Part shown: positions 1-7,842 of the stretch, in pieces
How positions within the stretch are numbered: position 1 is the stretch's first letter
Layout of the letters: the number at the start of each line of letters is the position of its first letter
Assembly (NCBI RefSeq): GCF_014650035.1
Contig: NZ_BMUE01000008.1
Span: forward strand, 331,780 to 395,779
Source of the DNA: Streptomyces lucensis JCM 4490
GTDB taxonomy: Bacteria > Actinomycetota > Actinomycetes > Streptomycetales > Streptomycetaceae
DNA length: 64,000 nt
Direction: 5' to 3'
Notes under the pieces: generated by a model
Databases searched by the model: none
Told to the model about the DNA's origin: nothing
The model's input: the letters and a program-made list of their open reading frames with translations, nothing else
Program-made: the position numbers and the translations under genes

Positions 1-2
1 TG

Positions 3-500
3 GAGCGGATGCGGGCGATGGGGCTGGAGCCGCTGCGGCTGCCGGCGGGATCGCTGGTGATCCTCGGCGGCGGCTGGAAGGGTCATGCCGACCGGCAGAT
101 CGGCAAGGAGGCGTTCTACGCCGGGGTCACCGAACGCCTCGGCATCCCGGGCGACCGCATCCGCGACACCTTCGGCTCCGTCGAGCACTGCGTGCCCTAC
201 GTCGAATGCGCGAACCACCGGCTGCACGTGCCGGTCTGGTCGCGGGCCGCGGTCCGCGACACCGGGACGCTGCGCCCGCTGCCGTACGCGGAGCCGGGCT
301 TCCTGCACCTGGTCAGCCCGTACATCACCTCCGTGCCCGCGCACAGCGTCGTGATGGGCGACCTGGCCTCGCTGCACCCGGGCGAGGAGTGCCCCTGCCC
401 GTCGTCCACCGACTGGTTCACCGTGCACGGCCGTGCCGGAGTGAGCCGCAACCGCAGTTGCGCGGTCGCCGCCGCCGAACTGCTGAAGGGAATGTCGTGA
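3..500 (+). CDS. LuxE-like acyl-protein synthetase (C-terminal part, 5' end outside window)
   Basis: Open from the window edge, so only about 165 C-terminal residues are seen. The sequence (GGGWKGHADRQIGKEAF, then FGSVEHCVPYVEC) resembles the C-terminal half of the LuxE / acyl-protein synthetase branch of adenylate-forming enzymes, which activate a carboxylic acid as acyl-AMP and pass it to a cysteine or to a partner reductase. Its TGA overlaps the GTG of the next gene by four bases (GTGA), implying translational coupling with the LuxC-PaaK fusion, the natural recipient of the activated acyl group. The N-terminal ATP-binding half is not visible, so substrate cannot be judged. Confidence 0.75.
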   Translation, partial: ERMRAMGLEPLRLPAGSLVILGGGWKGHADRQIGKEAFYAGVTERLGIPGDRIRDTFGSVEHCVPYVECANHRLHVPVWSRAAVRDTGTLRPLPYAEPGFLHLVSPYITSVPAHSVVMGDLASLHPGEECPCPSSTDWFTVHGRAGVSRNRSCAVAAAELLKGMS

Positions 501-3001
501 CTTCTTCCGTACTCCACCTCTGGCAGGGCGAGTGGGTCGACGACGCCGAGGCCGGCCGGCGGCTCGCGGGGCTGTCCGAGCAGGCCGGGCGTGTCCTGGC
601 CCGTCCGCTGCCCACCGAGGTGGTCCTCGGTGCCTGTGCGGCCCTGGCCGGGCATCTGGCCGATCCCGCGTCATCCCTGTACGGCCGCCTGGCCGGACTC
701 CTGCCCGACGGCGAGGCCGCGCCCGTCCTGGCGGAGCTGGCGGCCGCCCTCACCCGGCAGTCGCTGGAGCGCAAGCTGCGCCGGGAGCTGGGCGGGCCCC
801 GCCCGGAGCGCCTGACCCGTCCGGACGCCCGAGAGACGGTGTACGAGGCGTGGGCGCCGGTGGGCCTGCTGGTGCACATCGCTCCCTCGAACGCCGCCGC
901 CGTGGCACCGCTCAGCGTCGTCGAGGGCCTGCTGGCCGGAAACCTCAACGTACTCAAGACCTCCGGCGCGGACACCGCGCTCGCCGGCGAGCTGCTCGCC
1001 GCGCTGGGGGCGGCCGACCCCAGCGGTCTCGTCGCCGAACGCGTGGTCGCGCTGCGTTTCGCGTCCGCGCGCCGGGACTGGCTCCGGGCGCTGTGCGGGC
1101 AGGCCGACGCGATCGCCGTGTGGGGTGGCGAGGACGCCGTGCGCGCGGTGGGCGAACTGGCGCCGCCCGGCTGCCGCGTGGTCGAGTGGGGCCACCGGAT
1201 CTCCTTCGCCTACCTGACGTCCCGGGCGGCGGCCGACGACGCGCGGCTCGACGCCCTCGCCGAGGACGTCTGCCGCTTCGAGCAGCAGGCCTGCTCCAGC
1301 CCTCAGGTCGTCTATCTGGACACCGAGGACACCGGAGAACTCTTCGCCTTCGCCGGACGGTTCGCCGAGCGGCTGTCGAAGGTGTCCGGCGCCCGTTCCG
1401 CCCCGCTGCCCGGCACCGCCGAGCAGGCCGAGATCACCACCGTGCAGCAGCTCGCACGCCTGGAACAGCACCTCGGCCTCACCCGAGTGTTCGCCGCCGA
1501 GGACGGAACCTGGCGCGTGCTCGCCGACACCCGTCCCGCGCTCGACGCCTCCCCACTGCACCGGAGCGTCTGGGTGAAGCCGCTGCCCCGGACGGCGATC
1601 ACCGCGACGCTGCGGCCGATGCGCCGCTACCTCCAGACCGCCGCGGTCGGCGGCGGACGCGCCGATGTGGCCGAGCTGTCCCGCGCCCTGTTCGCCGCGG
1701 GCGTCACCCGCGTCACCCCGGTCGGCTCCATGCTGGACGGTTACGACGGCGAAGCACATGACGGCGTGTACGCGTTGCAGCGCTACAGCCGACGCGTCGG
1801 CGTCCGCGCACCGCACGCCGACTTCCATGACGTCGCCTGCCTCGACGACCTGGTGGCGCCCCCGGCGCTGCCCCCGGCCCCAGAGGCGCCCCTGCTCGGC
1901 AAGGAGGGCGTGCAGCGCGCACTCGCCACGCTGGACGCACGCCATGCGCACCTCTACTTCCGCAGCGGTGGCTCCACCGGCGCACCGGCTCTGTCGGTGT
2001 TCACCTGCGACGACTACGACGACCAGATGCGCGCGGCGGCGGACGGACTGCTCGCCGCCGGCTTCGACCCGGCCCGCGACCGGGCGGCCAACCTTTTCTA
2101 CTGCGGGGGGATGTACGGCAGCTTCATCAGCTTCTTCTCCATCCTGGAACGGCTCAACGCCACCCAGATCCCCATGGCCGCGGGCCCTGACCACGCCGTG
2201 GTCGCCGAGGCCCTGGTCACCCACCGGGTAGACACCGTCTTCGGCATGCCGTCCTACCTCTGGCAGCTCTTCCACGCGGAGGGGGACCGGCTGCGCGCCC
2301 ACGGCGGCATCCGGAAGGTGTTCTACGGGGGCGAGCACTTCTCCACCGAGCAACGCCGGTTGCTCCGGGAGGAGTTCGGGGTCGCGACCATCCGGTCAGC
2401 CGCGTACGGCAGCACCGACCTGGGACCGCTGGGCTATCAGTGCACGGCCTGCGAGGGTTCGGTCCACCATGTGCTGACCGACCTGCACACCCTGGAGATA
2501 CTCGACCCGCAGGAGGACCGGCCGGTGGCGCCGGGCGAGCCGGGAAGGCTGGTCTTCACCTCCCGGGCCCGGTCCGGGCAGCGACTGGACCGCTACGAGA
2601 TCGGTGACCTGGGACGCGCCGTGGAGGGCCGGTGCGCGTGCGGCAGCCACGTACCGCGTCTGGAGCTGCTCGGCCGCCACGGCGATGTGGTGCGCGTCGG
2701 CACGTACTTCGTCAACTACCGGAGCGTCCTGCGCGCCGTTCAGGAACGGCTCGCCTACCACGGCGAAGCGCAGTTGCTGGTCACCCCCGGTCCCGGCCGG
2801 GAACGGCTGACGGTCCGGCTCGACGAGCAGTACGCGGGCGACGCCGCCGCAGCGCACGAGGCGCTCACCGCGGGGGTCCCGGAGCTGGCCTCGGCCGAGG
2901 CCGAGGGCCTGCTGGCCCTGTCGGTGGAGACCATGCCCAGGGAGTGCTTCGAACGCACGGCCATCAGCGGGAAGTTGCGCACGGTCATCGACCGGCGGTA
3001 G
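497..3001 (+). CDS. LuxC-type acyl reductase fused to a PaaK-like adenylate-forming domain
   Basis: 834 aa from a GTG start that overlaps the upstream stop codon. Residues about 1-460 resemble LuxC-type acyl-CoA/acyl-protein reductase (aldehyde-dehydrogenase fold): APSNAAAVAPLS region, then FEQQACSSPQ with the likely catalytic Cys266. Residues about 480-834 resemble phenylacetate-CoA ligase/LuxE-like adenylate-forming enzymes: RSGGSTGAP phosphate-binding loop near 489-498, YGSTDLG near 637, and a YEIGDLGR hinge region. LuxC reduces acyl thioesters to aldehydes with NADPH; the second domain would activate a carboxylate. Two activating modules (this one and the LuxE protein upstream) feeding one reductase suggest reduction of a carboxylic acid to an aldehyde, perhaps in a specialised pathway upstream of the window. 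Family assignments are by motif; substrate unknown. Confidence 0.78.
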   Translation: MTSSVLHLWQGEWVDDAEAGRRLAGLSEQAGRVLARPLPTEVVLGACAALAGHLADPASSLYGRLAGLLPDGEAAPVLAELAAALTRQSLERKLRRELGGPRPERLTRPDARETVYEAWAPVGLLVHIAPSNAAAVAPLSVVEGLLAGNLNVLKTSGADTALAGELLAALGAADPSGLVAERVVALRFASARRDWLRALCGQADAIAVWGGEDAVRAVGELAPPGCRVVEWGHRISFAYLTSRAAADDARLDALAEDVCRFEQQACSSPQVVYLDTEDTGELFAFAGRFAERLSKVSGARSAPLPGTAEQAEITTVQQLARLEQHLGLTRVFAAEDGTWRVLADTRPALDASPLHRSVWVKPLPRTAITATLRPMRRYLQTAAVGGGRADVAELSRALFAAGVTRVTPVGSMLDGYDGEAHDGVYALQRYSRRVGVRAPHADFHDVACLDDLVAPPALPPAPEAPLLGKEGVQRALATLDARHAHLYFRSGGSTGAPALSVFTCDDYDDQMRAAADGLLAAGFDPARDRAANLFYCGGMYGSFISFFSILERLNATQIPMAAGPDHAVVAEALVTHRVDTVFGMPSYLWQLFHAEGDRLRAHGGIRKVFYGGEHFSTEQRRLLREEFGVATIRSAAYGSTDLGPLGYQCTACEGSVHHVLTDLHTLEILDPQEDRPVAPGEPGRLVFTSRARSGQRLDRYEIGDLGRAVEGRCACGSHVPRLELLGRHGDVVRVGTYFVNYRSVLRAVQERLAYHGEAQLLVTPGPGRERLTVRLDEQYAGDAAAAHEALTAGVPELASAEAEGLLALSVETMPRECFERTAISGKLRTVIDRR

Positions 3002-3012
3002 CCGGGCGGCCG

Positions 3013-3045
3013 GCTCGTCCCTCCGGCCCGCCCGGAAGGACGAGC
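3013..3045. terminator. Hairpin between convergent genes
   Basis: Perfect 8-bp inverted repeat (GCTCGTCC / GGACGAGC) with a 17-nt GC-rich loop just after the LuxC-PaaK stop codon and before the end of the converging VOC gene. Probably a bidirectional terminator; there is no U-tract, as is common in Streptomyces. Confidence 0.45.
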
Positions 3046-3070
3046 GCCGGCACGTCCGGTGCCCACGCGG

Positions 3071-3424
3071 TCAGGCGGGCTGCCACAGCTCGACCCGATT
3101 GCCCTCCGGATCGCTGACCCAGCCGAAGCGGCCCACACCGTCGACGTCCTGCGTCTCCCCGGCCACGTCCGCTCCCTTGGCGCGCAGCTGCGCGAGCATG
3201 GCCTCCAGGTCGCGGACCCGGAAGTTGAGCATGGTCTGCTGGGTGCGGGACCCGAAGTAGTCGGTCCCGGACTCGAACGTGGCGAACACCGTCGGCCCGC
3301 CTGCCTGACGCCACAGGCCGTTCTCGTCGGTGTCCAGGCCCAGGCAATCGCGGTACCAGGCGCTCAGGGCCGCCGGGTCCGCGGACCGCATGAAGTATCC
3401 GCCGATACCGAGTACGTGTTCCAT
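3071..3424 (-). CDS. VOC-family (glyoxalase/bleomycin-resistance fold) protein
   Basis: 117 aa. Single vicinal-oxygen-chelate unit: starts GIGGYFMRSADPAALSAWYRDCLGL and ends GRFGWVSDPEGNRVELWQP, the typical betaalpha-beta-beta-beta signature with the terminal Glu (in NRVELW) that often binds metal. The ATG at 3424 sits at the start of the recognisable domain. Such proteins range from dioxygenases and lyases to drug-binding proteins; nothing here tells which. It is transcribed divergently from the VWA gene, sharing a 153-bp intergenic region. Confidence 0.85.
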   Translation of the reverse strand: MEHVLGIGGYFMRSADPAALSAWYRDCLGLDTDENGLWRQAGGPTVFATFESGTDYFGSRTQQTMLNFRVRDLEAMLAQLRAKGADVAGETQDVDGVGRFGWVSDPEGNRVELWQPA

Positions 3425-3577
3425 GCCGCCATCGTGCCAGGACGGTGTCCGGGCGGGCCCGGGCACCGCACCGCCGCCCGGCACGAGCAGGGTGCACGGC
3501 CGCGCGGTCAGCCAAGATCGATTGTCAGTGGTGGGTGAGAGGCTGGAAGCACCAAGTCGGGAAGAGGGGGAGCCGTC

Positions 3578-4618
3578 ATGTCCGGTAACCAGAACTACAT
3601 CAACCACGTCGCGCTCGTGCTGGACGCCAGTTCGTCCATGTCGCACCTGAGCCGCAAGGTCGTCGAGGTCGCCGACCAGCAGATCGCCTATCTCGCGCGC
3701 CGGTCGAGGGAGCTGGACCAGGAGACCCGCGTCACGGTGTACGTCTTCGCGGACAAGGTGGAGTGCGTCATCTACGACAAGGACGTGCTGCGGATGCCGT
3801 CGCTGAAGCAGCTGTACCGGGTCGGCGGGATGACGGCTCTGCTGGCCGCCGCGCTGAAGTCGCAGCAGGAGCTGGCGCAGACGGCCCAGCTGTACGGCGA
3901 CCACAGCTTTCTGACGTTCGTGCTCACGGACGGACAGGAGAACGCGAGCCACCGCTGCCCGGACGTATCCACCAGGGATCCGCGTGAACTGGTGGACGCC
4001 GTGGCCGCAATGATCGCGACCCAGCGGGACAACTGGACGCTGGCCGTCCTCGTGCCGGACCAGATGGGCAGGCGCGAGGCCATGCAGTGCGGCTTCCCGA
4101 AGGACAACATCGCCATCTGGGACGCCACGAGCACACACGGCCTGGAGGAGGCCGGACAGGTCATCCAGCAGGCCACCGAGAAGTTCATGGTCGGCCGCAG
4201 CAAGGGCATCCGGGGATCGCGCGCCGTGTTCTCCACGGGCGCGGAGGTGGTCAACCAGGACACCATCAAGGCGGCCGGCCTCACTCCGGTCGACCCCTCG
4301 GACTACCGGCTGATACCGGTGGCCCGTGATACGGCGATCCGGGACTGGGTGGTCGAATCCGGGCACACCTACCGTACCGGGGGCGCGTTCTACCAGCTGA
4401 GCAAGTCGGAGAAGATCCAGTCGCGGAAGCAGATCGCGGTGCTGGAGAAGAAGACGGACCGCGTGTACACCGGGCCCGAGGCCCGGGCCCTGCTCGGCCT
4501 GCCGGACGTGGAGGTCCGGGTCAAGCCCGACCACAACGACGACTTCACCATCTTCGTGCAGAGCACCAGTGTCAACCGCAAGCTCGTACCGAACACGCGG
4601 CTGCTGCTCATGCTCTGA
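3578..4618 (+). CDS. VWA-domain protein
   Basis: 346 aa, preceded by a strong purine-rich ribosome site (GAGGGGGAG). An N-terminal von Willebrand A domain covers about residues 8-200, with the MIDAS motif DASSSMS near residue 16, a GGMTAL segment supplying the MIDAS Thr, and VLTDGQEN supplying the third metal-site Asp. No signal peptide or membrane segment, so cytoplasmic. The C-terminal third (about 210-346) has no family I recognise and is rich in YR/YT dipeptides. VWA proteins usually act as metal-dependent protein-binding scaffolds; partner unknown. Convergent with the next small gene. Confidence 0.8.
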   Translation: MSGNQNYINHVALVLDASSSMSHLSRKVVEVADQQIAYLARRSRELDQETRVTVYVFADKVECVIYDKDVLRMPSLKQLYRVGGMTALLAAALKSQQELAQTAQLYGDHSFLTFVLTDGQENASHRCPDVSTRDPRELVDAVAAMIATQRDNWTLAVLVPDQMGRREAMQCGFPKDNIAIWDATSTHGLEEAGQVIQQATEKFMVGRSKGIRGSRAVFSTGAEVVNQDTIKAAGLTPVDPSDYRLIPVARDTAIRDWVVESGHTYRTGGAFYQLSKSEKIQSRKQIAVLEKKTDRVYTGPEARALLGLPDVEVRVKPDHNDDFTIFVQSTSVNRKLVPNTRLLLML

Positions 4619-4655
4619 CACCCAGCCGGGCGTGGCGGACGCCCCGCCGGGGAAG

Positions 4656-4964
4656 TCACCGGGAAAGGCCGGCGCGGCCGGTGCCGTCCTCGTACAGGCG
4701 CTGCCGCGCTCTGCCGGCGATCCTGCGCAGGCCGGCACGCGTCTTGTTGACCGGCCGGGAGATGTCCGCGATCACTTGCATGGATTCGCCGAACTGCTCC
4801 AGGAGACCGGGCGTGGACGGGGCCCACGCTCCCTCGGGTGCGTACTGTTCGCCGATCGCCCTGCACGTGCTGAGGAGTTCGCCCATCAGACGGTGGAATT
4901 CGGCCACGTCCTCTTTGGTGAAATGGTCGTCGGTGAGGTGACGCCCGTTCTGCGGCGCGCGCAT
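4656..4964 (-). CDS. Small conserved-looking hypothetical protein
   Basis: 102 aa, start chosen at the ATG at 4964 because an AGGAGG site lies eight bases upstream; a longer frame from 4997 lacks one. Predicted soluble and mostly helical, with acidic N-terminal half (HLTDDHFTKEDVAEFHRLMGEL) and basic C-terminus (RAGLRRIAGRARQRL). No family recognised. Its upstream region carries a promoter whose -35 box is fused to the palindromic AACNATNGTT operator that also controls the XRE operon and the HU-like gene, so it is probably part of that regulon. Confidence 0.6.
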   Translation of the reverse strand: MRAPQNGRHLTDDHFTKEDVAEFHRLMGELLSTCRAIGEQYAPEGAWAPSTPGLLEQFGESMQVIADISRPVNKTRAGLRRIAGRARQRLYEDGTGRAGLSR

Positions 4965-5068
4965 CTGCGAGCCTCCTGCCAGGTGGTTGAACCGCAAAGG
5001 AATCGCTGGAGATCACGCGGTGCCGGCGGGTAGTTGACCATCCGTCAGCACGGGCTCCGTCGTCAGCA

Positions 5069-5126
5069 TCGTGCTATGGCCCGCGATCCACTGTCAACGA
5101 TGGTTTTCAGCTGGCGAACGATCGTT
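5069..5126 (-). promoter_or_regulatory. Operator pair and promoter for the 102-aa gene
   Basis: On the minus strand: palindrome AACGATCGTT (5126-5117), nine-odd bases, then AACCATCGTTGACA (5105-5092) in which TTGACA is a perfect -35 box. The two ten-base elements start 21 bp apart, two helical turns. A weak -10 (TAGCAC) lies about 15 bp further. The layout matches the promoter at 9273-9329 almost base for base in its conserved parts. Confidence 0.6.
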
Positions 5127-5189
5127 GCGCGCCTTCGGGAGCGGTCGGTGCCGAGGCGTGGTGCCGCACCGATCGGGAATCAGGCGGTA

Positions 5190-5226
5190 AACGATCGTTG
5201 CTCCCGGGCCTGGCTGCCGGTAGCGT
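5190..5226 (+). promoter_or_regulatory. Operator and promoter of the XRE operon
   Basis: Perfect palindrome AACGATCGTT at 5190-5199 whose last TT begins the -35 box TTGCTC (5198-5203). A 17-bp spacer leads to TAGCGT (5221-5226), a plausible -10. Expected transcript start near 5233, giving a leader of about 45 nt before the GTG at 5277. Position of the operator over the -35 suggests repression, probably autoregulation by the XRE protein (inference). Confidence 0.6.
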
Positions 5227-5276
5227 GCCATGCACACGCTCAATCCGATCAGCCGCGAGTCCTCGGAGTGCACCCG

Positions 5277-5903
5277 GTGGTCCCCGTCCCGCATCTGTCA
5301 GTGACGCTCGCACGCCTTGAGGTACTGATACAGGAGCAGGGCATCGCACGCTCACACCTGCTCGACCCCGCTGAGCTGGCAGCCAGGACCGCCCTGCCCG
5401 AGGACACCGTCCGCACACTGCTGCAGGGCGGTGAACCACCCGAGGACACGGTCAACGACCGGGTCCGCGCGCGCGTCAAAACCCTTGCGGACGCGCATCT
5501 GAGGCGTTCCGGCAGGCGCATGTCGGACCTCGCCGGCAGCATCTCCCGGAGTCTGGGCGTCTCCACGCTCTGGGCACGGAAGGTGTGTTCCGGCGAGAAG
5601 GTCCCGAGCGTGGAGCTGCTGCACGGCCTGGTGGGCTTCTTCGGAGTCGAGGGAGGCGAGGCGTTCTTCACCGCCCCGGCCTCCGAGGCCCTGGACCGGG
5701 CGCTTGTGCCCGTCCTCGCCGCGCTGCAGCCGGACGCGGACGAGCCGGGCGGCTCAGGTGATCTGCGGACCCTGGCGCTGACGGGATACGACGACGTCCG
5801 GGGCATCGCGCTACGTCAGGCGCGGGATCTGCCACCGGAACGCTGGAACGTGCTCACCGCGACACTGCAGGCCCTGCTGAAACTCGACGACGAAGACCGA
5901 TGA
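5277..5903 (+). CDS. XRE-family (HTH) transcriptional regulator
   Basis: 208 aa from the GTG at 5277, chosen because GGAG lies eight bases upstream and a promoter with operator sits at 5190-5226; longer in-frame starts back to 5034 would place coding sequence over the operators. Residues about 75-130 form a Cro/C1-type helix-turn-helix (MSDLAGSISRSLGVSTLWARKVCSGEKVPSVELLHGLVGFF). The N-terminal segment contains a second degenerate helix pair (LAARTALPEDTVRTLLQGGE). First gene of an operon with a HExxH peptidase, a membrane protein and an FAD oxidoreductase, the classic regulator + ImmA/IrrE-like peptidase pairing in which the peptidase may inactivate the regulator. Confidence 0.82.
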   Translation: MVPVPHLSVTLARLEVLIQEQGIARSHLLDPAELAARTALPEDTVRTLLQGGEPPEDTVNDRVRARVKTLADAHLRRSGRRMSDLAGSISRSLGVSTLWARKVCSGEKVPSVELLHGLVGFFGVEGGEAFFTAPASEALDRALVPVLAALQPDADEPGGSGDLRTLALTGYDDVRGIALRQARDLPPERWNVLTATLQALLKLDDEDR

Positions 5904-5995
5904 ACATGCGATGGTCCAGTGCCCGGTCAGCCGGAAGGCATCGGTCGCCGGCCGGGGAGTCGGCTGCGGCCGGGGCAAGCGACGGTGTCCGGTGA
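5900..5995 (+). CDS. Possible 31-aa leader ORF bridging regulator and peptidase genes
   Basis: An ATG at 5900 overlaps the regulator's stop (ATGA). The frame runs 31 codons (MNMRWSSARSAGRHRSP...) and its TGA at 5993 overlaps an in-frame GTG (5992) of the peptidase gene. It may only serve to couple translation across the gap, or the peptidase may start earlier than assumed. No homology recognised. Confidence 0.25.
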   Translation: MNMRWSSARSAGRHRSPAGESAAAGASDGVR

Positions 5996-6012
5996 GGGCC
6001 GGGTCGAGGGCG

Positions 6013-6603
6013 ATGCGGAGGCTGAGCGCTCGCCTGTTCGCCGCCGTCGTCGCCCCGGACGGTGACGAGGACGTCGTCGCGGCCGTCGGCAGGGCCGTCG
6101 AACAGGTGCGGGGCCGACCCGTACGGCTGCACGCCGTGGCATTCCCGCCGGAGATCGCCAGCGGGCTGTGGATCGACCGCGCCTCCCACGATGTGATCGC
6201 CTACGAGGAGAACACCGACCTCGACCATCAGCTGGTCATCATCGGGCATGAGGTATGGCACATGTTCGAAGGGCACTGCGGTTCCCTCACCGGACACGGT
6301 CCAGCCGCCTCACGCGCCGGGGAAGGGCAGATGCCGGGCGCCCTGCGCACCGTGGTGGCGTCCATCTGCGACGCGGACCCCGCCGGACCGCCGTCCGTGG
6401 AACAGACGGACACCGGGCTGCACGTCGCCCTGCGGGCCGACGACCCCGACGTGGTCCGCCACGAGGAGGAGGCCGAGTTCTTCGGGTACAGATTCGCGAC
6501 GGGGATGAAGGAGGCTCTGGCCGAAGCACGCTCCCTCGCGGACCCCGAACTCCTGGCCGACCGTATCCGCGTTTCCATGGTGCACCGCTTCCGCAGGCCG
6601 TGA
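6013..6603 (+). CDS. ImmA/IrrE-like HExxH metallopeptidase (toxin-like partner of XRE regulator)
   Basis: 196 aa from ATG 6013; GTG 5992 or ATG 5911 are alternatives. The zinc-peptidase motif H79-E-V-W-H83 is intact (GHEVWHMFEGHCG). Flanking features fit ImmA/IrrE-type proteins: substrate-facing HAVAFPPEIASGLWI before the motif, and a downstream EEEAEFFGYRFA helix whose Glu could be the third zinc ligand. In known pairs (ImmA-ImmR, IrrE-DdrO) the peptidase cleaves the neighbouring XRE repressor on a stress signal. Here the pair sits with a membrane protein and an oxidoreductase in one operon. No signal peptide, so cytoplasmic. Confidence 0.72.
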   Translation: MRRLSARLFAAVVAPDGDEDVVAAVGRAVEQVRGRPVRLHAVAFPPEIASGLWIDRASHDVIAYEENTDLDHQLVIIGHEVWHMFEGHCGSLTGHGPAASRAGEGQMPGALRTVVASICDADPAGPPSVEQTDTGLHVALRADDPDVVRHEEEAEFFGYRFATGMKEALAEARSLADPELLADRIRVSMVHRFRRP

Positions 6604-6657
6604 CCCGGTCACCGCCGCCCTGTCCCCTTCCCGCCCCGAGGAGATCTCCTCTCCACC

Positions 6658-7842
6658 ATGAGCCATGGACCCGACAACACGGCCTTCTACACCTGCGGTG
6701 CCGCACTGCTGCTCATCTGTCTGGTGAAGGTCCCCGCGCTCGTGCGGCGCGGTCGCGACATGCTGCTGAGTGCCGTGGTGCTGCTGCTCTTCGACGGCGG
6801 GCTGGTCTTCTTCTTCGCGGCGCCGGATTCGATCGCGACGATCAACCGAGTCACCGGAGTACCCAACTTCGCGGCCCCTTTCGCCTACTCGGCACTGGCC
6901 TTCTTCGGTGGGGCCAGCCTCCTGCTGATCATCAACTGGCGCCCGGCACCGCCTGATCGGACGCGTCGCGCCTCCCGGGTGTGCATCGCCGCCTACAGCC
7001 TCGCCATCATCGCGATCAACGTCCTCTTCTGGGTGGGGCACGCCCCCGTGGAGCAACTGACCCTCTTCGACTGGTACTACGCCGGCACTCCCTTCATCCG
7101 GGAGATGATCCTGACCTACCTCGTCGCCCAGGGCGTGGGCACCATGGCGACGAGCGTCCTGTGCTGGCGATGGTCGAGGGAAGTCACCGGGCTGCTCCGC
7201 GCCGGCCTGCGCATCCTGGCCGCGGGCTACGCGCTCCACGTGTGCTACGACGTCATCAAACTAGTGGCTGTGTACGGCCGTTGGACAGGCCACCGGTGGT
7301 CCTTCCTCGTCGACCAGGTGGCTCCGCAAGCCGCTGCCCCGTCCGCCGCGCTCGTCGTCTGCGGCTTCGGGCTTCCTCTCGCCGGGTCCAGGGTGGCCCG
7401 ATCGGTGCGGTCCGTGACACAGCTGCGAGAACTCGGCCCGCTGTGGCGCGAGCTGAAACACGTGCCCACTCCGGGCGCGACACGTACCTCACTGCCCTGG
7501 TGGTCCTCGCCGGCGGTGCGGCTGACCCGCCGGAAGACCAGCATCTACGACGCTCTTCTCGCGCTGGTTCCGTACTACGACACCGCGGTGCACGAGCAGG
7601 TACGTCGTGCCGCACTCGACCACGGCCACGAAGAGGCGGACGCGGAAGCGGCAGCGGAAGCGGCGATGGTCGTGGCCGCCTGCAGACGACGGCACCGACC
7701 GGGCGACGGCTTTGCGGGGACCCCCGCGGCCGGGCCTTGGCGTCCCGGTGCCCTGGTTCCCTTGTCACGGGCCCTGTCCTCGCCCGTACTGTCGAGCCTT
7801 CGTGAGCACCCCGGTGCCCCGCAGAGAAAGCAGCCGTCATGA
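6658..7842 (+). CDS. MAB_1171c-family integral membrane protein
   Basis: 394 aa, ribosome site GAGGAG upstream. Residues about 1-260 carry about seven hydrophobic segments (for example TCGAALLLICLVKVPAL, LLSAVVLLLFDGGLVFFF, ICIAAYSLAIIAINVLFWVG), then a soluble tail of about 130 residues (LRELGPLWRELKHVPTPG, later VPYYDTAVHEQVRRAALDHG) typical of the family annotated as MAB_1171c putative transporters. Biochemical role of the family is unknown to me. Its stop overlaps the start of the FAD oxidoreductase by four bases. The genetic company (XRE regulator, HExxH peptidase) suggests a membrane sensor or conduit rather than a simple transporter; that is inference. Confidence 0.75.
   Translation: MSHGPDNTAFYTCGAALLLICLVKVPALVRRGRDMLLSAVVLLLFDGGLVFFFAAPDSIATINRVTGVPNFAAPFAYSALAFFGGASLLLIINWRPAPPDRTRRASRVCIAAYSLAIIAINVLFWVGHAPVEQLTLFDWYYAGTPFIREMILTYLVAQGVGTMATSVLCWRWSREVTGLLRAGLRILAAGYALHVCYDVIKLVAVYGRWTGHRWSFLVDQVAPQAAAPSAALVVCGFGLPLAGSRVARSVRSVTQLRELGPLWRELKHVPTPGATRTSLPWWSSPAVRLTRRKTSIYDALLALVPYYDTAVHEQVRRAALDHGHEEADAEAAAEAAMVVAACRRRHRPGDGFAGTPAAGPWRPGALVPLSRALSSPVLSSLREHPGAPQRKQPS

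Noticed and set aside
671..2353. 560-codon open frame antisense to the LuxC-PaaK fusion
   Set aside because: Product is low-complexity, Gly/Arg/Val-rich, and the opposite strand has clear enzyme motifs; typical high-GC shadow frame.
3514..3527. AAGATCGATTGTCA upstream of the VWA gene as a further XRE-regulon operator
   Set aside because: Differs from the palindrome at several positions and no -10 element lies at the right distance.
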